Source: Setophaga petechia
Lineage: Eukaryota; Chordata; Aves; Passeriformes; Parulidae
Assembly (NCBI GenBank): GCA_024362935.1
Contig: JANCRA010000001.1
Span: forward strand, 55,497,930 to 55,561,929
DNA: 64,000 nucleotides
Reading direction: 5' to 3'
Part shown: positions 13,211-25,560 of the stretch, piece by piece
Layout of the letters: each line of letters begins with the position of its first letter
Numbering within the stretch: position 1 is the stretch's first letter
Position numbers and translations under genes: made by a program
Notes under the pieces: generated by a model
What the model was told of the DNA's origin: nothing
The model's input: the letters and a program-made list of their open reading frames with translations, nothing else
The model's database searches: none

Positions 13211-16200
13211 TACCACGTTAGTATTAGAAAAGCATGATCTTTAATCATGGGGACTAGAGAAGGGTTAGCATAAAAAAACCTACAGAGAAACTCTTCCAAT
13301 TGTTCCATGTAGGCAACAGGACTTAAATGACCTCTGCTAAACACTACCAGGGGTTTTCATCACTCTCTCAATTTCATCCTTTTGGTGACTAAAACTTATT
13401 CTATCAAACTTGACATTTTCTGAACATTAACACCTATTTGACTTTCATTCAAAAGCTACTAACAAATGATGGTTTGTGAGTGCTGATCGCTCCAAGACAC
13501 GATGACTATTTTTTCTTGAGAGAATAACACCAAATCTGCCTGTGGTGCTAACATAAAGGCACTCAGACTGTTTTTCTATGGTTTTAGCAACAACAGAACC
13601 TATCAGCATTGCCAGGGAACAACTGGATGCTAAACTGTCACCTCCACTCTTTACCCAAGAGCTGGATCTTGTGCTGTACAGACTGAAATTGGGAGCACAC
13701 CAGTTGTTAAAAATCCCAAGGCAAGCACTGATATTCACAAATAGGAGCACCATTTCCTACAGTGAGAGGAGTTTGCAGGCTGGTCTTCAGCTTGCAGATC
13801 ATCTGCAGCCACCCTGTGGGAGGACAGTTTTTATAAATAAAATATTTGGGAACAGTGGTAGTTACAGCATTATTACAAAGTCCAAAAAAGATATCAAAGG
13901 GCAGTGTTGCATGTGTTGAACAACAAGTCTGCAGGTTTTTTTCTTTCCCTGAACAGCTGTATACTTCTGTACGGTGCCTAGAAAAACAGAATTTTTTAAG
14001 GTACTTTAAAACAAAATGCAAGAAACATTTTTAAAAAACTGGTTATATTACTTTCGTGTACACATGGAATTAATTTTACCTACACAATTAGCTATGGTTG
14101 TTACCATTTTTACATACTTTGCTAAAATATCTTAAGGCTTTTTCAACTCAGGAACTGCCTTGACTCCCCACTGATGTGGGAATAAGCCCAATTCCTATGT
14201 GTTTATTGCTGAGGTGGGAAGGCTTAGGTAAGTACAGGCTTCATGCTTTCTCTGCTTAGAAAAATAACTTTAGGATTTGGGTTGTAATATGGCAATGAAA
14301 AACCTCCTCCTTCTGCTATTTGTCATATTGAACAGACTCAATTTACTCTAACTTGTGTTTGAATGAAAATGCTACACAGTTATTGGATAACAGGTTTATA
14401 ATACATTTATCATTTACATTGAAAAAAAGTGGGATAGACCAGAAACCTGCATAAATGTATGAAAAGAAGTTCATCAAAATACATCACTCAGCCTGAAGAA
14501 AATACCAGCAACACAGAGTATCTGGCAGACACAGAGGCAGGAATACAATGGGATACACAATCTCTGTTCTTTGTAAACAGAACATTGCACTGAGCTGATT
14601 GATGTGAAAGGCACAGGTGATCCCACAGCATGCTTTGGGATTAAATATTACTACCAGACCTGCAGATCATTCAGTAAAAGAGGTTTTAATCCTTTAAAGT
14701 ATTGTTACTGCATCACTGTCCAGATTTTCAGTGGGACAAATACAAGTAGCTGGACTGATCTTGCTGTTTCTTCCTACACTGTGTCATTTTCTTCACTCAG
14801 AAGAAAAATACAGTTGAGCCTTGATTTTGCATGACTACCAAGCATAAGTGTGGCAGAAAATTATGACAGAACTTTATGGCAATCCCTGAGATTTTTAGGA
14901 TAAAACACCATGCAAGTAGGAGTTATTGAAAGACAATAGTTTTGTAGGAAGGTTTGAGCCAGACTTCTCAAAGAATTTCTGGATTTCATGATGCTATTGG
15001 TATCAGTATTTAAAAAAAACTCTCATTTGTGTTTGGTTCCTAACAGTTATTGTCCACAACTGACCACAGCAGCACTGGTCACAGAAGACTTGGGCATTAA
15101 TATTTAAAAATTATGTAATTTTATTTATTCATAGGAAATGCCTACAAAGCTCACAAAAAAAACCTCCCACTGTTTTTGGGATGAATGTGTGTGGGACAAG
15201 GCTATCCCTGTGGTTTCAGTGGTGCACTTCTGTAAAACACAGTCACTGCTCTCTCTGTCCTAGTAATCACAAATTCTTCAGAACTAACCTTTCCAAGCCA
15301 GCTTCCACTGCAGATTTTGTTTCCTGCATGTATTTCAGAGCTGAAATAGGAACCATACAGAACATTCCTAGATGACACTATCTGAGCTGAGGGTCAAAAT
15401 CATCTTGTATTGCTTTGGGTAGGGTGTAGGAGTTGGAGAAGATCTTAGGTAGGCACCCTCCCTACAGAGTGCTTTTGTTGTTGTTGTTTATTTTTTAGCA
15501 GACTTGTGCCTGTTTTTTGCCTTTCACTTATTCTATCTTTGGTGTAGTACAGTATACATAATTTAAATAACCAGGGAATCTCTCTGGGCTCAAAACCACC
15601 TGCTGGCTTATATTAGCTAATTAATGGTGATTTATCCAAGTTACTAATTTGAGTGGAGCTGATTGCCTTTAGGAATTTTGAGAACGTTGTAAGAATTTTG
15701 ATTATAATTATGCTTATTTGATGGGCAGTCTACTTAAAATACTTAAAAAAAATTTGCTTGCCAGCTGAATTTAACTGTGCCAAATGAATGACTCTGTGCT
15801 GCTTTCTGACTCGAGATCATGTATTCAGGTAGTTTGTTTACTCTGATACTCAATTTCATCTTGGTCTGACTCCCTATGATTTTCTCTTTTCTATCAGGGT
15901 TTGTTTGCCTAGCTTTGAAACAATGACTGCTTGAAAAATAGTGCTGATCTTGAACCTGCGGAGCTTAATCATTTTCACAAAAACTAATATAGCAGATTCA
16001 TTTTAGCCAAACTTCTCTGTCATGCTGACCTGATTCCCAGGGCCTGAAAGTGTGAATTTAATGGTGGTACAATGTCTGAGGTAAGAATATAATAGAAACC
16101 TCTCAGCAGTATATCTATTGGATCAGTGTAATTTCTTTTTTCTCTACTGGTCTCAATGTCTCTTAAGGCAATCTAGTCTGCAGACAGCAAAGGAGACCAG

Positions 16201-19200
16201 CCTTCTCTTTTATTGTGATCCCAATGCTACTTATACTAAACAAAGAATCAAGTCCCATGATAAGGTAGGCAGTAGACATAAGCACATAATCCTAGAGGAA
16301 AATTTACTCTTTTAAAAAACTTATTATTTTGCAGTGAATTCAAGAGGATGCTACTCAGAGGTCTATCCTGAAGAACAGAAGATAAATTTATTACAGCTTA
16401 GCTGTATTACTATTGCTTTTTAACATTAGGGATAAAGATATTTTTATCTTAATCATTTTCAGGTACTAAAAATGAGAATTATACACTATATTCTCTGGTG
16501 GTAGATACGTTGCCTTCCAGTACACATCTGTAGATGGAAATTTAACAGAGCTAAAATACTTCCCAAACTGAAACAACTGTTTCCAGCATAACTCAAGCAT
16601 GATAAATTCTACTTCTGATGGATTTACTGTCATGAAAGTATTCTTATTGTGCAAATTCTTTCCAGAGAAACTTCTATGATAAAGGAAACTTAGGATATGA
16701 CCCAGCATAGCTGTGCTCTCACAGGTTCTTCTTTATACAAAGCTTTCTGTCAAAGTCTTGTCTGTTACTGAGGAGGTGCAGGAAATTGTAGGCAAGTTTC
16801 CTATAAGTCTCAATTAATTTTATATGAGAAAGTATATGAAAAGCTATAATTTATGAAAAGTGTCTTTTAAACTGGATTGCTCCATTTAAGCATTTAATTC
16901 CACATCTTTGACTGAAATCCAAGAAGTTCAAGATAATAAAGAATGGTCCTGGTATAATACTACTGTTCAGAATCAGAATCAACTGTATCTGGAGCATTTT
17001 GGTCAGACAATTTTTTAACACAGACTTTCAAAACTTCCAAAAATCACACACATTTCCTTTTCTCCCTAGGCTTCTTATAAATAAAGTGTGTATTTCCATT
17101 GGGAGTTCTGGGTAATCAACATCTCAAACTGCTTTAAATATTTAGGTATGGTTTTCACTGCCTAATTATAAATAGCCAGTATTAAAAAGATATGACCTTA
17201 GGTTTCAGTGATCTCTTTCCTGAAGATTAAGAGAAGAATTAATGAATAGCTGTGCTTTTCTGTGATTATTAAAGAAACAAGAGAAAAAGATGCATCAGAG
17301 AGAAAAGGTGAGTCAACATTTGCAAAGCAAATCAGTGGCATAGACTGAAATAAATTCCTATCTCATAGTGCACGCTCTCAGCACCTTATCTTCTCCAGAT
17401 ATTACTCTCCATGTGCTTTTCTGGTAGTCCGAGTCCTTCTCGAGGTGACAGATTTTGCTTACTATAAAAATCAGACTTTTGTACAATTTATGCTGCTCTT
17501 TATTGTTATGTGTTTCCTCTCTGAATAGTGTTCAATGAAATCAATCAAAGACAGAGTAATCTTTTCCCTGTTCATTCATTAAAAATTACCTGTTAGGTAA
17601 AATGGATACAAAGGACAGGGGTGTTACAGTTCACTTCTGCAATTGAACTTGTTCAGCCAGATCACAGTAAAAGCTACAAGGCTTTTGTTGTCTTCCGCAG
17701 CAAAATAAATACAGCTACTGTTGGTTTTTTCACACAAAAAACACACCTTTTTTGGCAGTGAAGACAAAGCCAACTCTCCCTCCAGTTCCTCTACAGTCTT
17801 TGATCTCTTAATTCCCATTTCTCCTTCCCCTTGATGTTCGGGTCTCTCTGATCTCTGTTCATCGCTACCATATATGTCCGTATAATCTCCCACTCGTAAT
17901 AACTCTAGGACAACCAGAACCTCATCCTTCATTTCTGGCACACATGCATTTCTTTGCAAATAAAAAACTAGGCACTCTTGCAGTTTCATTTGAGACCAGT
18001 TCATCAGTGATGTTTTGATTACCACTGCCCAAATTCAATAAGCAAGTCAGTGAATCTATGAACACCAGACACCAAGATTTTGTATTAATGAAAAATAAAT
18101 AAAAGAAAATCTAAGGGACTCTTTGTAATGTCATTTTATATTTAAAGTATTGTCTGATTTAGCTCACTCAATTGCTGGTCGTGAACATTTGAGTTTTCCT
18201 CAATGTGTTGATAACATTATGCTCCATTTTAATTTTTGAGCAACTTTTTGATGTGTTTTACCTAATATGTGTCCAAGAAAAGAGACTAACATTTCAGTAA
18301 CTAAACGAAGTAGCTGAACTTGAAAAAAACATGATATATATGAAGTGTTTGCCATAACCACATACTAAAAAAAACCAAATGAAAGTATAAATTACATATA
18401 ATACTCTCAAAATCTGCTGCATCCCACATTCTGAAAAGCAAATGACTGGAAGATACATGGCATTGGGATACCTAGCAAATGCATACCTACTGTTATTCTC
18501 TATTCTTAAACAAGGAGTTCTCCCAATTCCTTCACCACAAAAATGAATATGCTGACTAATCAAATTAAATATTGTTTACCTGAAGAGACACTATTAATTA
18601 AATGATCATCATATTACTAATCCCCTTCTTCACAACTGGTGAAAACAAACAGAGCATAAATTCAAATCTCTAAGCAAGGGATTAACCAAACTTCCTCTCT
18701 GTAGAATGTACTTTGTTTAGGCTCCATTCACATATAAAACATCCAGAAGTGCTTGGTATTTTGAACACACTGTATTTTTCACAAATTAACTGTGCAGCTT
18801 TGGACTTATTAATCATTATTTTAAAAAAGACTTTCTTGTGAAAAAATGCCCTTTAATGCCCTTTACCTCATAGGTACCGTCTTGTGCAATGTACTTATTA
18901 AAAAGAGCACATCCCTGTAGCCCAGAGGGCTGACAGCTCCCTCCAAAGCTGTGCTGCTGCTCTGAGCTAACCTCCAGGGGCTACTCAAGAGTGATGCAGC
19001 CTTCATCCCCTCCTACAGAGTCTGAACAGATCATGCCTACAACAGTCTCAACCTCCGCTATCCTGAGAAATGCTTTTCCTAAGCTGGTTACTGAGCTCCC
19101 CTTCTCATAGAGAGGCAGTTTGGCAGAGCAGAGAAGGAAAAAAATCGCCTATCATTTTCAAAAAATTTCAAACAATTTAATGAAAGAATAAGAGCATGGA

Positions 19201-21189
19201 TTCAGCGCAACTCAGGGCTTTTTTCTCCTGCTCAGACACAGGTAACATTTGTTTCCATTATATCACTCATCCGTGACTTTTTATCTCACATGATGAAAAT
19301 ATAACAAAGAAATAAAACTGCCAAACTCTGAGCCTTATGACTGAGACAGGGAATGCTTGCAGACAGCGCTGAAGAACAAAAAAGCACTGAACAAATCCAG
19401 TTCAAAAAGACTGATCATATCCTGAGGTACAGCTAGGGCTTTTTTGTTGTTGCCTGTTAGAAGTGGCATAAAATCTTTAGAGATTTTTTCCTCCAAAGAT
19501 GATATTTCTCTAGTTTACTAGATACACTGTTTTGCTTTGCATGAACACCCTCTTTGACATTAAGTTCAGCCTTCAGGCTACCGTCGCTTATCTCTCTTTC
19601 CAAAAATCCTCATATTTGATTGTCACATTTATTAAGGCAGACTCTGAAAAAACTTCCATCAATCTGCAGCCCTTTTCTCTTTCTCATCTTCCTCCAAAAT
19701 GTAAGCAAATAATTTAAATGCTTGTAAGAAACTGCTGAAATTATAGATATAGTTTAACCATAAGGCATTGAACACAATTCGTTTTTCAAATAGTTGTCTG
19801 AATTTCAGATTTATAAATATTTGTAATTTCTAGAGGCCAAAATACATGGAAAAATACTCAAATATTTAATATGTTACAATATACACCCTATGCCCCCATT
19901 TTCTATTTGCTTAGTTTCCCTTGAAAAGCCCTTTCTTGGGTTGTAGATTCCTTAATAATGAGTAGAGGAAGAAAACACTACAGATCCAATAGAATTTCTG
20001 TCAAATTCATCTTACTTGTTAGCTACCTATGGCTAACCTTGAGTTTACAAGGAAATGTATTAAAATTGAAAAAATAAAATTTAATGAACATCATGCTATA
20101 TTGGAGGACTTTGCAGCAAGAGAAACAATCTTGGGACTTTTCATTTCACACCAAATGTTGAATGAGTAAATGGATCTCTTGGCTGACCCCAGGCAGGGGG
20201 AAACAGGCATTTCACTTGCAGCATGTGCTCGTCTTTGAATGCTAATTACCAGAGGTTCTAAGACTCCAACAATGGGAAGAGATGAAATGGTCCTGAGCTG
20301 GAAAGTGGAGGTGAAAAAGGCTGGTCTGTTATTTTAGCCAGAGAGAGAAGAAACAGGCAATGAAAGGAGGGAAGAGTTAAAACTGTGCAATACTTTGCTC
20401 CAATAAGTGAATTTCACTCTCAGTCTTCATAGCCCTCCCTCACATTACACCTGAACAGGAAACTGATTCCAGGCTTTCCAACAACCAGCAAAAATAAATA
20501 TTGTTGCCATCAGAATCAATGGGATGGAAAAATGTAATGGCTTGGCAGCCTTGGAATGATTTCTGCAGAGGAGAAGAGCATGGATAAGAATAGATTAAAG
20601 AGCTTGAAAGTTTCCAGAAAGGAAAGGATGAGGGGATGAACTGAGTAGGTAAGGAATATCTTCCAATATGCTTAAGCCAAGGAGTATTTTGGAAAACTGT
20701 TTTACAAGACATATCAGCATCTTAAAGCTGACTTCACAGATGGGCAAAGCAAGAGACACAGAAATGAAATGTATTACCCATCTTTTTTAGCAAATGAGTC
20801 TTTATTGCAAAATAAAATGGAGTTTTTCGTTCACAGAAAATCATTCCTTTTTATCTTTTCTAGGCCATGAGATCCTGTCATGGGCATTTCACAGGCTTAT
20901 CTCCTGAATTACAACATCTGCCTGTATTCTGATATGAATGTCAAATACATATATAAATCACTCTCATCATAATGACAACTCATAAACCACTGGAAAAAAG
21001 TTCCTACAATATTGTCAAGTTTTTCCCAGTGGCTAATCAGAAGCATCCTGCAATTTTTCAGTCCACTACTTTTAGTTCAACCTATCACAGACAAAAAGAA
21101 AAATCATTAATTATTTTATGTTCCATTTCAAATTCTACAAAGTTCGGATCTGCAATTTTGTTCTACCCTGAATCTCTTCTGTAGACACA
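13211..21189. other. intergenic DNA, one unassigned candidate exon only
   Basis: Apart from the open segment at 17,747-18,024, no gene, RNA or transposon was recognised. A (GTT)n run lies at about 15,474-15,489. The stretch around 15.6-15.8 kb has TAATTA-type homeodomain cores and could be conserved non-coding DNA, but nothing in a single sequence proves it. The paired reading frames at 13.45-13.92 kb on both strands look like chance. Confidence 0.55.
17747..18024 (-). CDS. candidate coding exon, product unknown
   Basis: This is an open segment of 92 codons. On its 5' side is an acceptor-like TTTGGGCAG with an in-frame TGA just upstream. On its 3' side is a donor-like AAG/GTGTGT. The translation is charge-rich and looks like real protein: KLQECLVFYLQRN, then EMKDEVLVVLELL, then GDYTDIYGSDEQRSERPEHQ, then RSKTVEELEGELALSSLPKK. 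At least five CpGs survive in it although CpG is rare around it. If the donor is not used, the frame continues to 17,624. I do not recognise the protein. It lies 23 kb beyond the 3' end of TTC29 on the same strand, and no partner exon was found. It could be an exon of an unknown gene, a decayed retrocopy, or a chance ORF. Confidence 0.3.
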
Positions 21190-22640
21190 GATGCTCAAAT
21201 CTACCATTAAATCAATATTTTCTTTTGGTCATGATTCTTAGCTCCTTTTCATCCTTCCTGCATCTTCTCCAGTTGTTCTGCATACTCCATAAAGCATTCA
21301 ACCCAGCACTGCTATGATACTAAGCTGAGATCTTACTGGTGTTGAGCAGAGTGGAAGGATTACTTGAGGAGTCATCATTTTTTAATACCCCAGGAAGATG
21401 TCTGCACATTTCACAGCAGCTTAACACTGTTCATTCAGGTTCAGCTTGTGATTTACTGCTAGTCTTGATTTTTTCCCACCCTCCACAGAACTGGTACTTG
21501 CTCCTTCTTTGTAATTCTGCCTTTGATTACTCCTGATTATCTATACTCACACAAACACACACGTAAGGTTGAAAACATTACACGTGTTTCTCAATTTGCC
21601 AAGATCCTTTAGAATTGCACCACCATGAACAGGATGCTTATGTTCCTTCCCTAGTTTGTGTTCTCTTCCAAGGTAAAGCATACTTACTATTCCACTCTCC
21701 AGATAAGGAATAGTACAGACTCAGATCCTTGTAGAATAGCAAGCTAAACAGCTTTCCATTTCTAACAACAGGTACAGATAGCTTTTATTTGTCAGAGGTA
21801 TTTTTAATAATCATTATTCACCCACTTGATAGTAGATTAATGAAGTTTAGGCTTCCTTTCTTGCTTATAAATGTTGCATATCACACTGTATCAAAAGCTC
21901 CAGACAGATTATATCAGATATATTCTCCTTATTTTAACTTCTTTACCTGGCAGTCCTGTTGCTTGGTAATTATTTTGGCTTGACACAATTACCATTAGCA
22001 AACCCATTTTGGCTGTTGCAGATTTCCTCTTTTTCTTCTAGATATCTATTAAACACCTGGTTGTAGATTCTGGTATTTTTCCAAGACTGGATATTAATTT
22101 GATCTATCTGAAATTCCATGGTGGCTCCTCCTTTTCCCTTTCTGAAAACAGGCATCAGGTTTGCCTTTTTCCATTACTCTGGAACCTGACTTGAACTTCA
22201 CCAGTTTTCAGAAATGGCTAATGACCTCGAGATTGTTCCAGCCAGTTCTTTAGGGCTGTAGGATCAAGTTTCTGCAGCCCATCTGATTTGAAGATCTATC
22301 TCCTCTAAGTACTCTCTAGCCTACTTTCTCCTGTTCTGGCCTAGGATCTTGCTGATTTTTTTTTCTTGTTGCACACATAAACTCTGTTTGCCACATGACC
22401 CCAGCTGGCCTTTTCAGTGAAGGCTAAAGCTAAAAAAGCATTAAAGCACACTGGCCTCCCCTAGGTCATCTATTAAGAGTTTCTCCACTCTGTCATAGAG
22501 AAGACTAATACTGTCCTTGATTTTCCACTGGCTAATAACGTGCTAATAGTTTGTTATCATTGATAGTCCTTGTTAACTGTATCTCTAGCATAGCTACTCT
22601 TATTTTATATTTTATCAGAACACAAATCTTTTCTCCTCTG
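21190..22640 (-). mobile_element. ancient CR1-type LINE, reverse transcriptase region, antisense
   Basis: Read on the minus strand from 22,640 down, this follows the ORF2 of an amniote CR1 LINE. The first part (22.6-22.1 kb) corresponds to the linker before RT. About 22,000-21,975 encodes the remains of the family's HGFvKgkSC.TNLI block. At about 21,907-21,890 the frame reads AFDTV, the RT motif YLDFSKAFDTVSH. Further down, 21.46-21.38 kb matches the VLHLG/KDLGVIVD..LNMS region, and about 21,355-21,330 the LYSALVRP segment. Stops and indels throughout show an old dead copy about 1.45 kb long. Its antisense orientation explains the pyrimidine bias of this stretch. Borders are approximate. Confidence 0.75.
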
Positions 22641-24899
22641 CCACATAGTCTTTCTCCATCCATTCCTTCATTCTGTGTAATTAAAAACTCCCAAACACCG
22701 TTATTTTGGTATATAACAGGAGATGTACTTCTTGAATGCAGCAAAACACACACATCTGCCTGAAAAATGTCCTGATGTTATGAATTTTTCAGTATTAGCA
22801 GGAATAGAGGTGCTATATAAACAATGCTTTAACCATTTATTGATTGGTGCTTTAACAACATCTGACTCTGCTAAAATCACAATCACATGTCTAGAAACTC
22901 ATTGTTTTATTTAAACTCGATGTTGCACCACTGCCAATATCAGAGACTTGAGCTTAGGGATAAAAATTGGTGCTGACAAACAAATTCACTGGAAAGGAAT
23001 TAATATCAAAATTAAACATATCACAGCACTGGACTTCTGGCATGCTTCTTAGTACAGTTACTGAGAGGTGGGTATAACAGAAGCAGTTCCCCCAGGGTCT
23101 GGCAACAGTGAGGGCACCATCTGGGTTCTGTGGTCTCAGAAAGTGCAAGAGGAAGGGGAGGGAAAACTCAGGAAGGGGGATGAGAGGGAAATATTATGAA
23201 GGGAGATGACTGCCAGGGCAAGTGAGAATAAGAGAGAGGGGGAGAACAAATGTTTTGCTTCCTTTGGGGGCCTAAGAACTCCTGGTATCTCTGTCTTTCA
23301 AATGTGAAATTCATTACTTAAATCCCATAAATTACTTCTTTTTCTTTTCCAACTTGCATATGAAAGTAAACAACAAGCAAATGAGCACTAATTAAAGGTA
23401 GCCTTTTAAATCTTATTTAAATCTTTTGACTGAGCTATTTCTAAAATAAGGGTCCACACTTGACCCTCACTGCAGTGAAACTATATGGGGAGGGATTACT
23501 CACATGAGTAAGAAACACAAATGTATTTCCTAATACACTTGCACAAAAAACACAAAGGACCATTTTTCTGCATATTTCATAGATGCAATCTGAAACAATG
23601 AAGAAAAGGCTTCAAAAGGGATCTTATTTCTGTTTATCTCAAGTTGGAAAGAAAACAAATTAATAATTTGCAAAGCAACAAGAATTCAACCTTGAAATGC
23701 CTCTGGTCATCAATTGTTGCAAGAAAGGAAAAACAAAATGCAAAAGGAACATGGGGATTACATTTAAAAACCAAGAAAAGAACAGCTTCTATACAGAAGA
23801 AATGTTTGCTTTATACTCTGCACAGATGCTGTACAAGCAAAATTCCCAGTATATTAATATAAACTGTCTGAAAAAATTCGACCCGATTCCATAAGACCAG
23901 CAAAAACAAAACAAAGGGAAGCATGACGTTTATGGGTTTTTCCTCCAGCACAACCATGCAAGCTGAGCTGTGAAACTGTGATGGAAATATTAGAGCTGTT
24001 GTGCCTGAAAAAACGCAGTGATCATTTCATTCTTCCTGTCTTTTAATGCTCCAGGGTTTTGGAGACGAATAGGAGCAATAAGTTCACTTTGCAGAATTAA
24101 TGCTGTAATTCTTTATCATAAGAGCAGAGCATTACCTCAATCTGATTTTTCTACAAAATGGTTCAAAGTCTATTTTTAATGATGGCCCTAATTTGTTAAC
24201 ACCTTTTAAATTATTAATCCCCTTTATATTCAAGTAGTTATTGCATGTCATAACAATGTATCTATGCAGGGAAATTTAATAGTATTTTCTGCATGTCAAG
24301 AAAAGGCTTGTTCTGCAAAATGCTATTAAAACTGATAATGAGCTAAATATTTGCCATAGCAAACACTGAAATTACTATATCAATCAACTTTGGGTTCTCT
24401 TATTCAATAAACAAAATTTAACCTATTAACTTTGCCTAATTTTAGGCAGGAAAAAGCTTGTTTTCAGGCATATCTTGCCCTTGACTTCATATCTTTATCA
24501 TCTGATAACTACATTTTCCTGGCCAATTAAGCCATTGTTTTGAATCAAATGTAGCAATATAAGCCTTTTATTCTGTCTTGAATCCAACTATATTACTGGA
24601 TCCTGAATACTATTTTCTCCCAGCAAATTTTGACTACATTTTAAAGCTCACATATATCACAGGAAGATGATAAGCTACGTTCCTGAAGACACCTTTCACA
24701 TTAAAGAAAAAAAAAAAAGGATTTACGAGGAAGTCAAAGGGTAAAATAAAATATTGCAAATCTCTTAACTCTTCAGATCTCCTTAGATCTGTTTATGTGC
24801 CAGAATGCTTGTGTTAATATTTTCAGAAAAAACCTCCAAAATACAAAAACCCGCACACAAGCATCAATGCTGACAGGCACGCCAAGGAGAGCATCCTCT
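22641..24899. other. intergenic DNA, no gene recognised
   Basis: AT-rich DNA with short ORFs only. The part at 24.2-24.65 kb is especially AT-rich. A 12-A run lies near 24,707-24,718. No feature could be assigned. Confidence 0.55.
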
Positions 24900-25225
24900 T
24901 TCATGAGCATCTGAAGCATAAATCTGAATGCTGATTGAGTATCTAACGCCCCGTTCGGTGACAAAAAAGAGGCAGGTTCCATCTCTGCCGGGCACACGCG
25001 GGCTGCAGTGGTTTATTGCATAAGCCGGGAGCCTCGCCTCGGCAGCGTGCGCTGCTGGCTGATGCTGCTGCTCATGCATAAGTGCCTGCGCTCGCTCGTC
25101 GCTTTTGTCACAGCAAATTGTTGTGTGATCAAGAGGGATCAAAGCGCACCCTCTAGAGGCTGAACACAGGCCCCGGCCCCGCACGGCACCCACGCTCCCC
25201 TGCACCCGGCGGCTCTCTCGTCACC
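24900..25225. promoter_or_regulatory. CpG-rich candidate enhancer or promoter
   Basis: About 23 CpG dinucleotides fall within 24,947-25,221, while the surrounding tens of kilobases are strongly CpG-poor. Motifs seen are a TCF/LEF-type GATCAAAG at 25,137-25,144 and three POU/octamer-like GCATAA sites. Those sites are GCATAAAT at 24,916-24,923, TTATTGCATAAG at 25,013-25,024 and CATGCATAAGTG at 25,073-25,084. A weak CTCF-like GCACCCTCTAGAGG lies at about 25,145-25,158. A 113-codon ORF on the minus strand spans it but resembles no protein and is expected in GC-rich DNA. The block ends abruptly about 340 bp before a CR1. It could be an enhancer, a lncRNA promoter or an unmethylated regulatory island. 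Confidence 0.5.
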
Positions 25226-25560
25226 TCTTGCAAACAAAAGCACCACAGTCAGTCATCAGGGGTATTAAAAATACCAGCTTTGCCTTGGGGTCTCGGTGTA
25301 AAATGTTGGAAGGGAAGGAGTGCTCTTTTGTGAGTGCATCCTGCATGGCATTGCTGTCCAGGACTGTAGAGGGGTGGAAATTCATTGAAGAGCGAGAGGT
25401 TTTTTTTTAACTCCTGCCTACAGTAAAAGGGTCATGCCTTGCTCAGGCTGGACTTCATCATGAAGCTCATCACAACTTCAAAAAAATGTAGAGGAAGTGA
25501 AGTGCAGGCAAAAGACACATTCCCCCAATTTCATGGAAAAGGGTACTAAATTCAATAATC

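Noticed and set aside
13445..13919. Overlapping ORFs on both strands (102 and 113 codons)
   Set aside because: Mutually antisense, no family resemblance, no splice context.
24864..25205. 113-codon minus-strand ORF over the CpG-rich block
   Set aside because: Open frames are expected in GC-rich DNA, and the translation shows no known domain. It was compared with what I know of POU4F2 and does not match.
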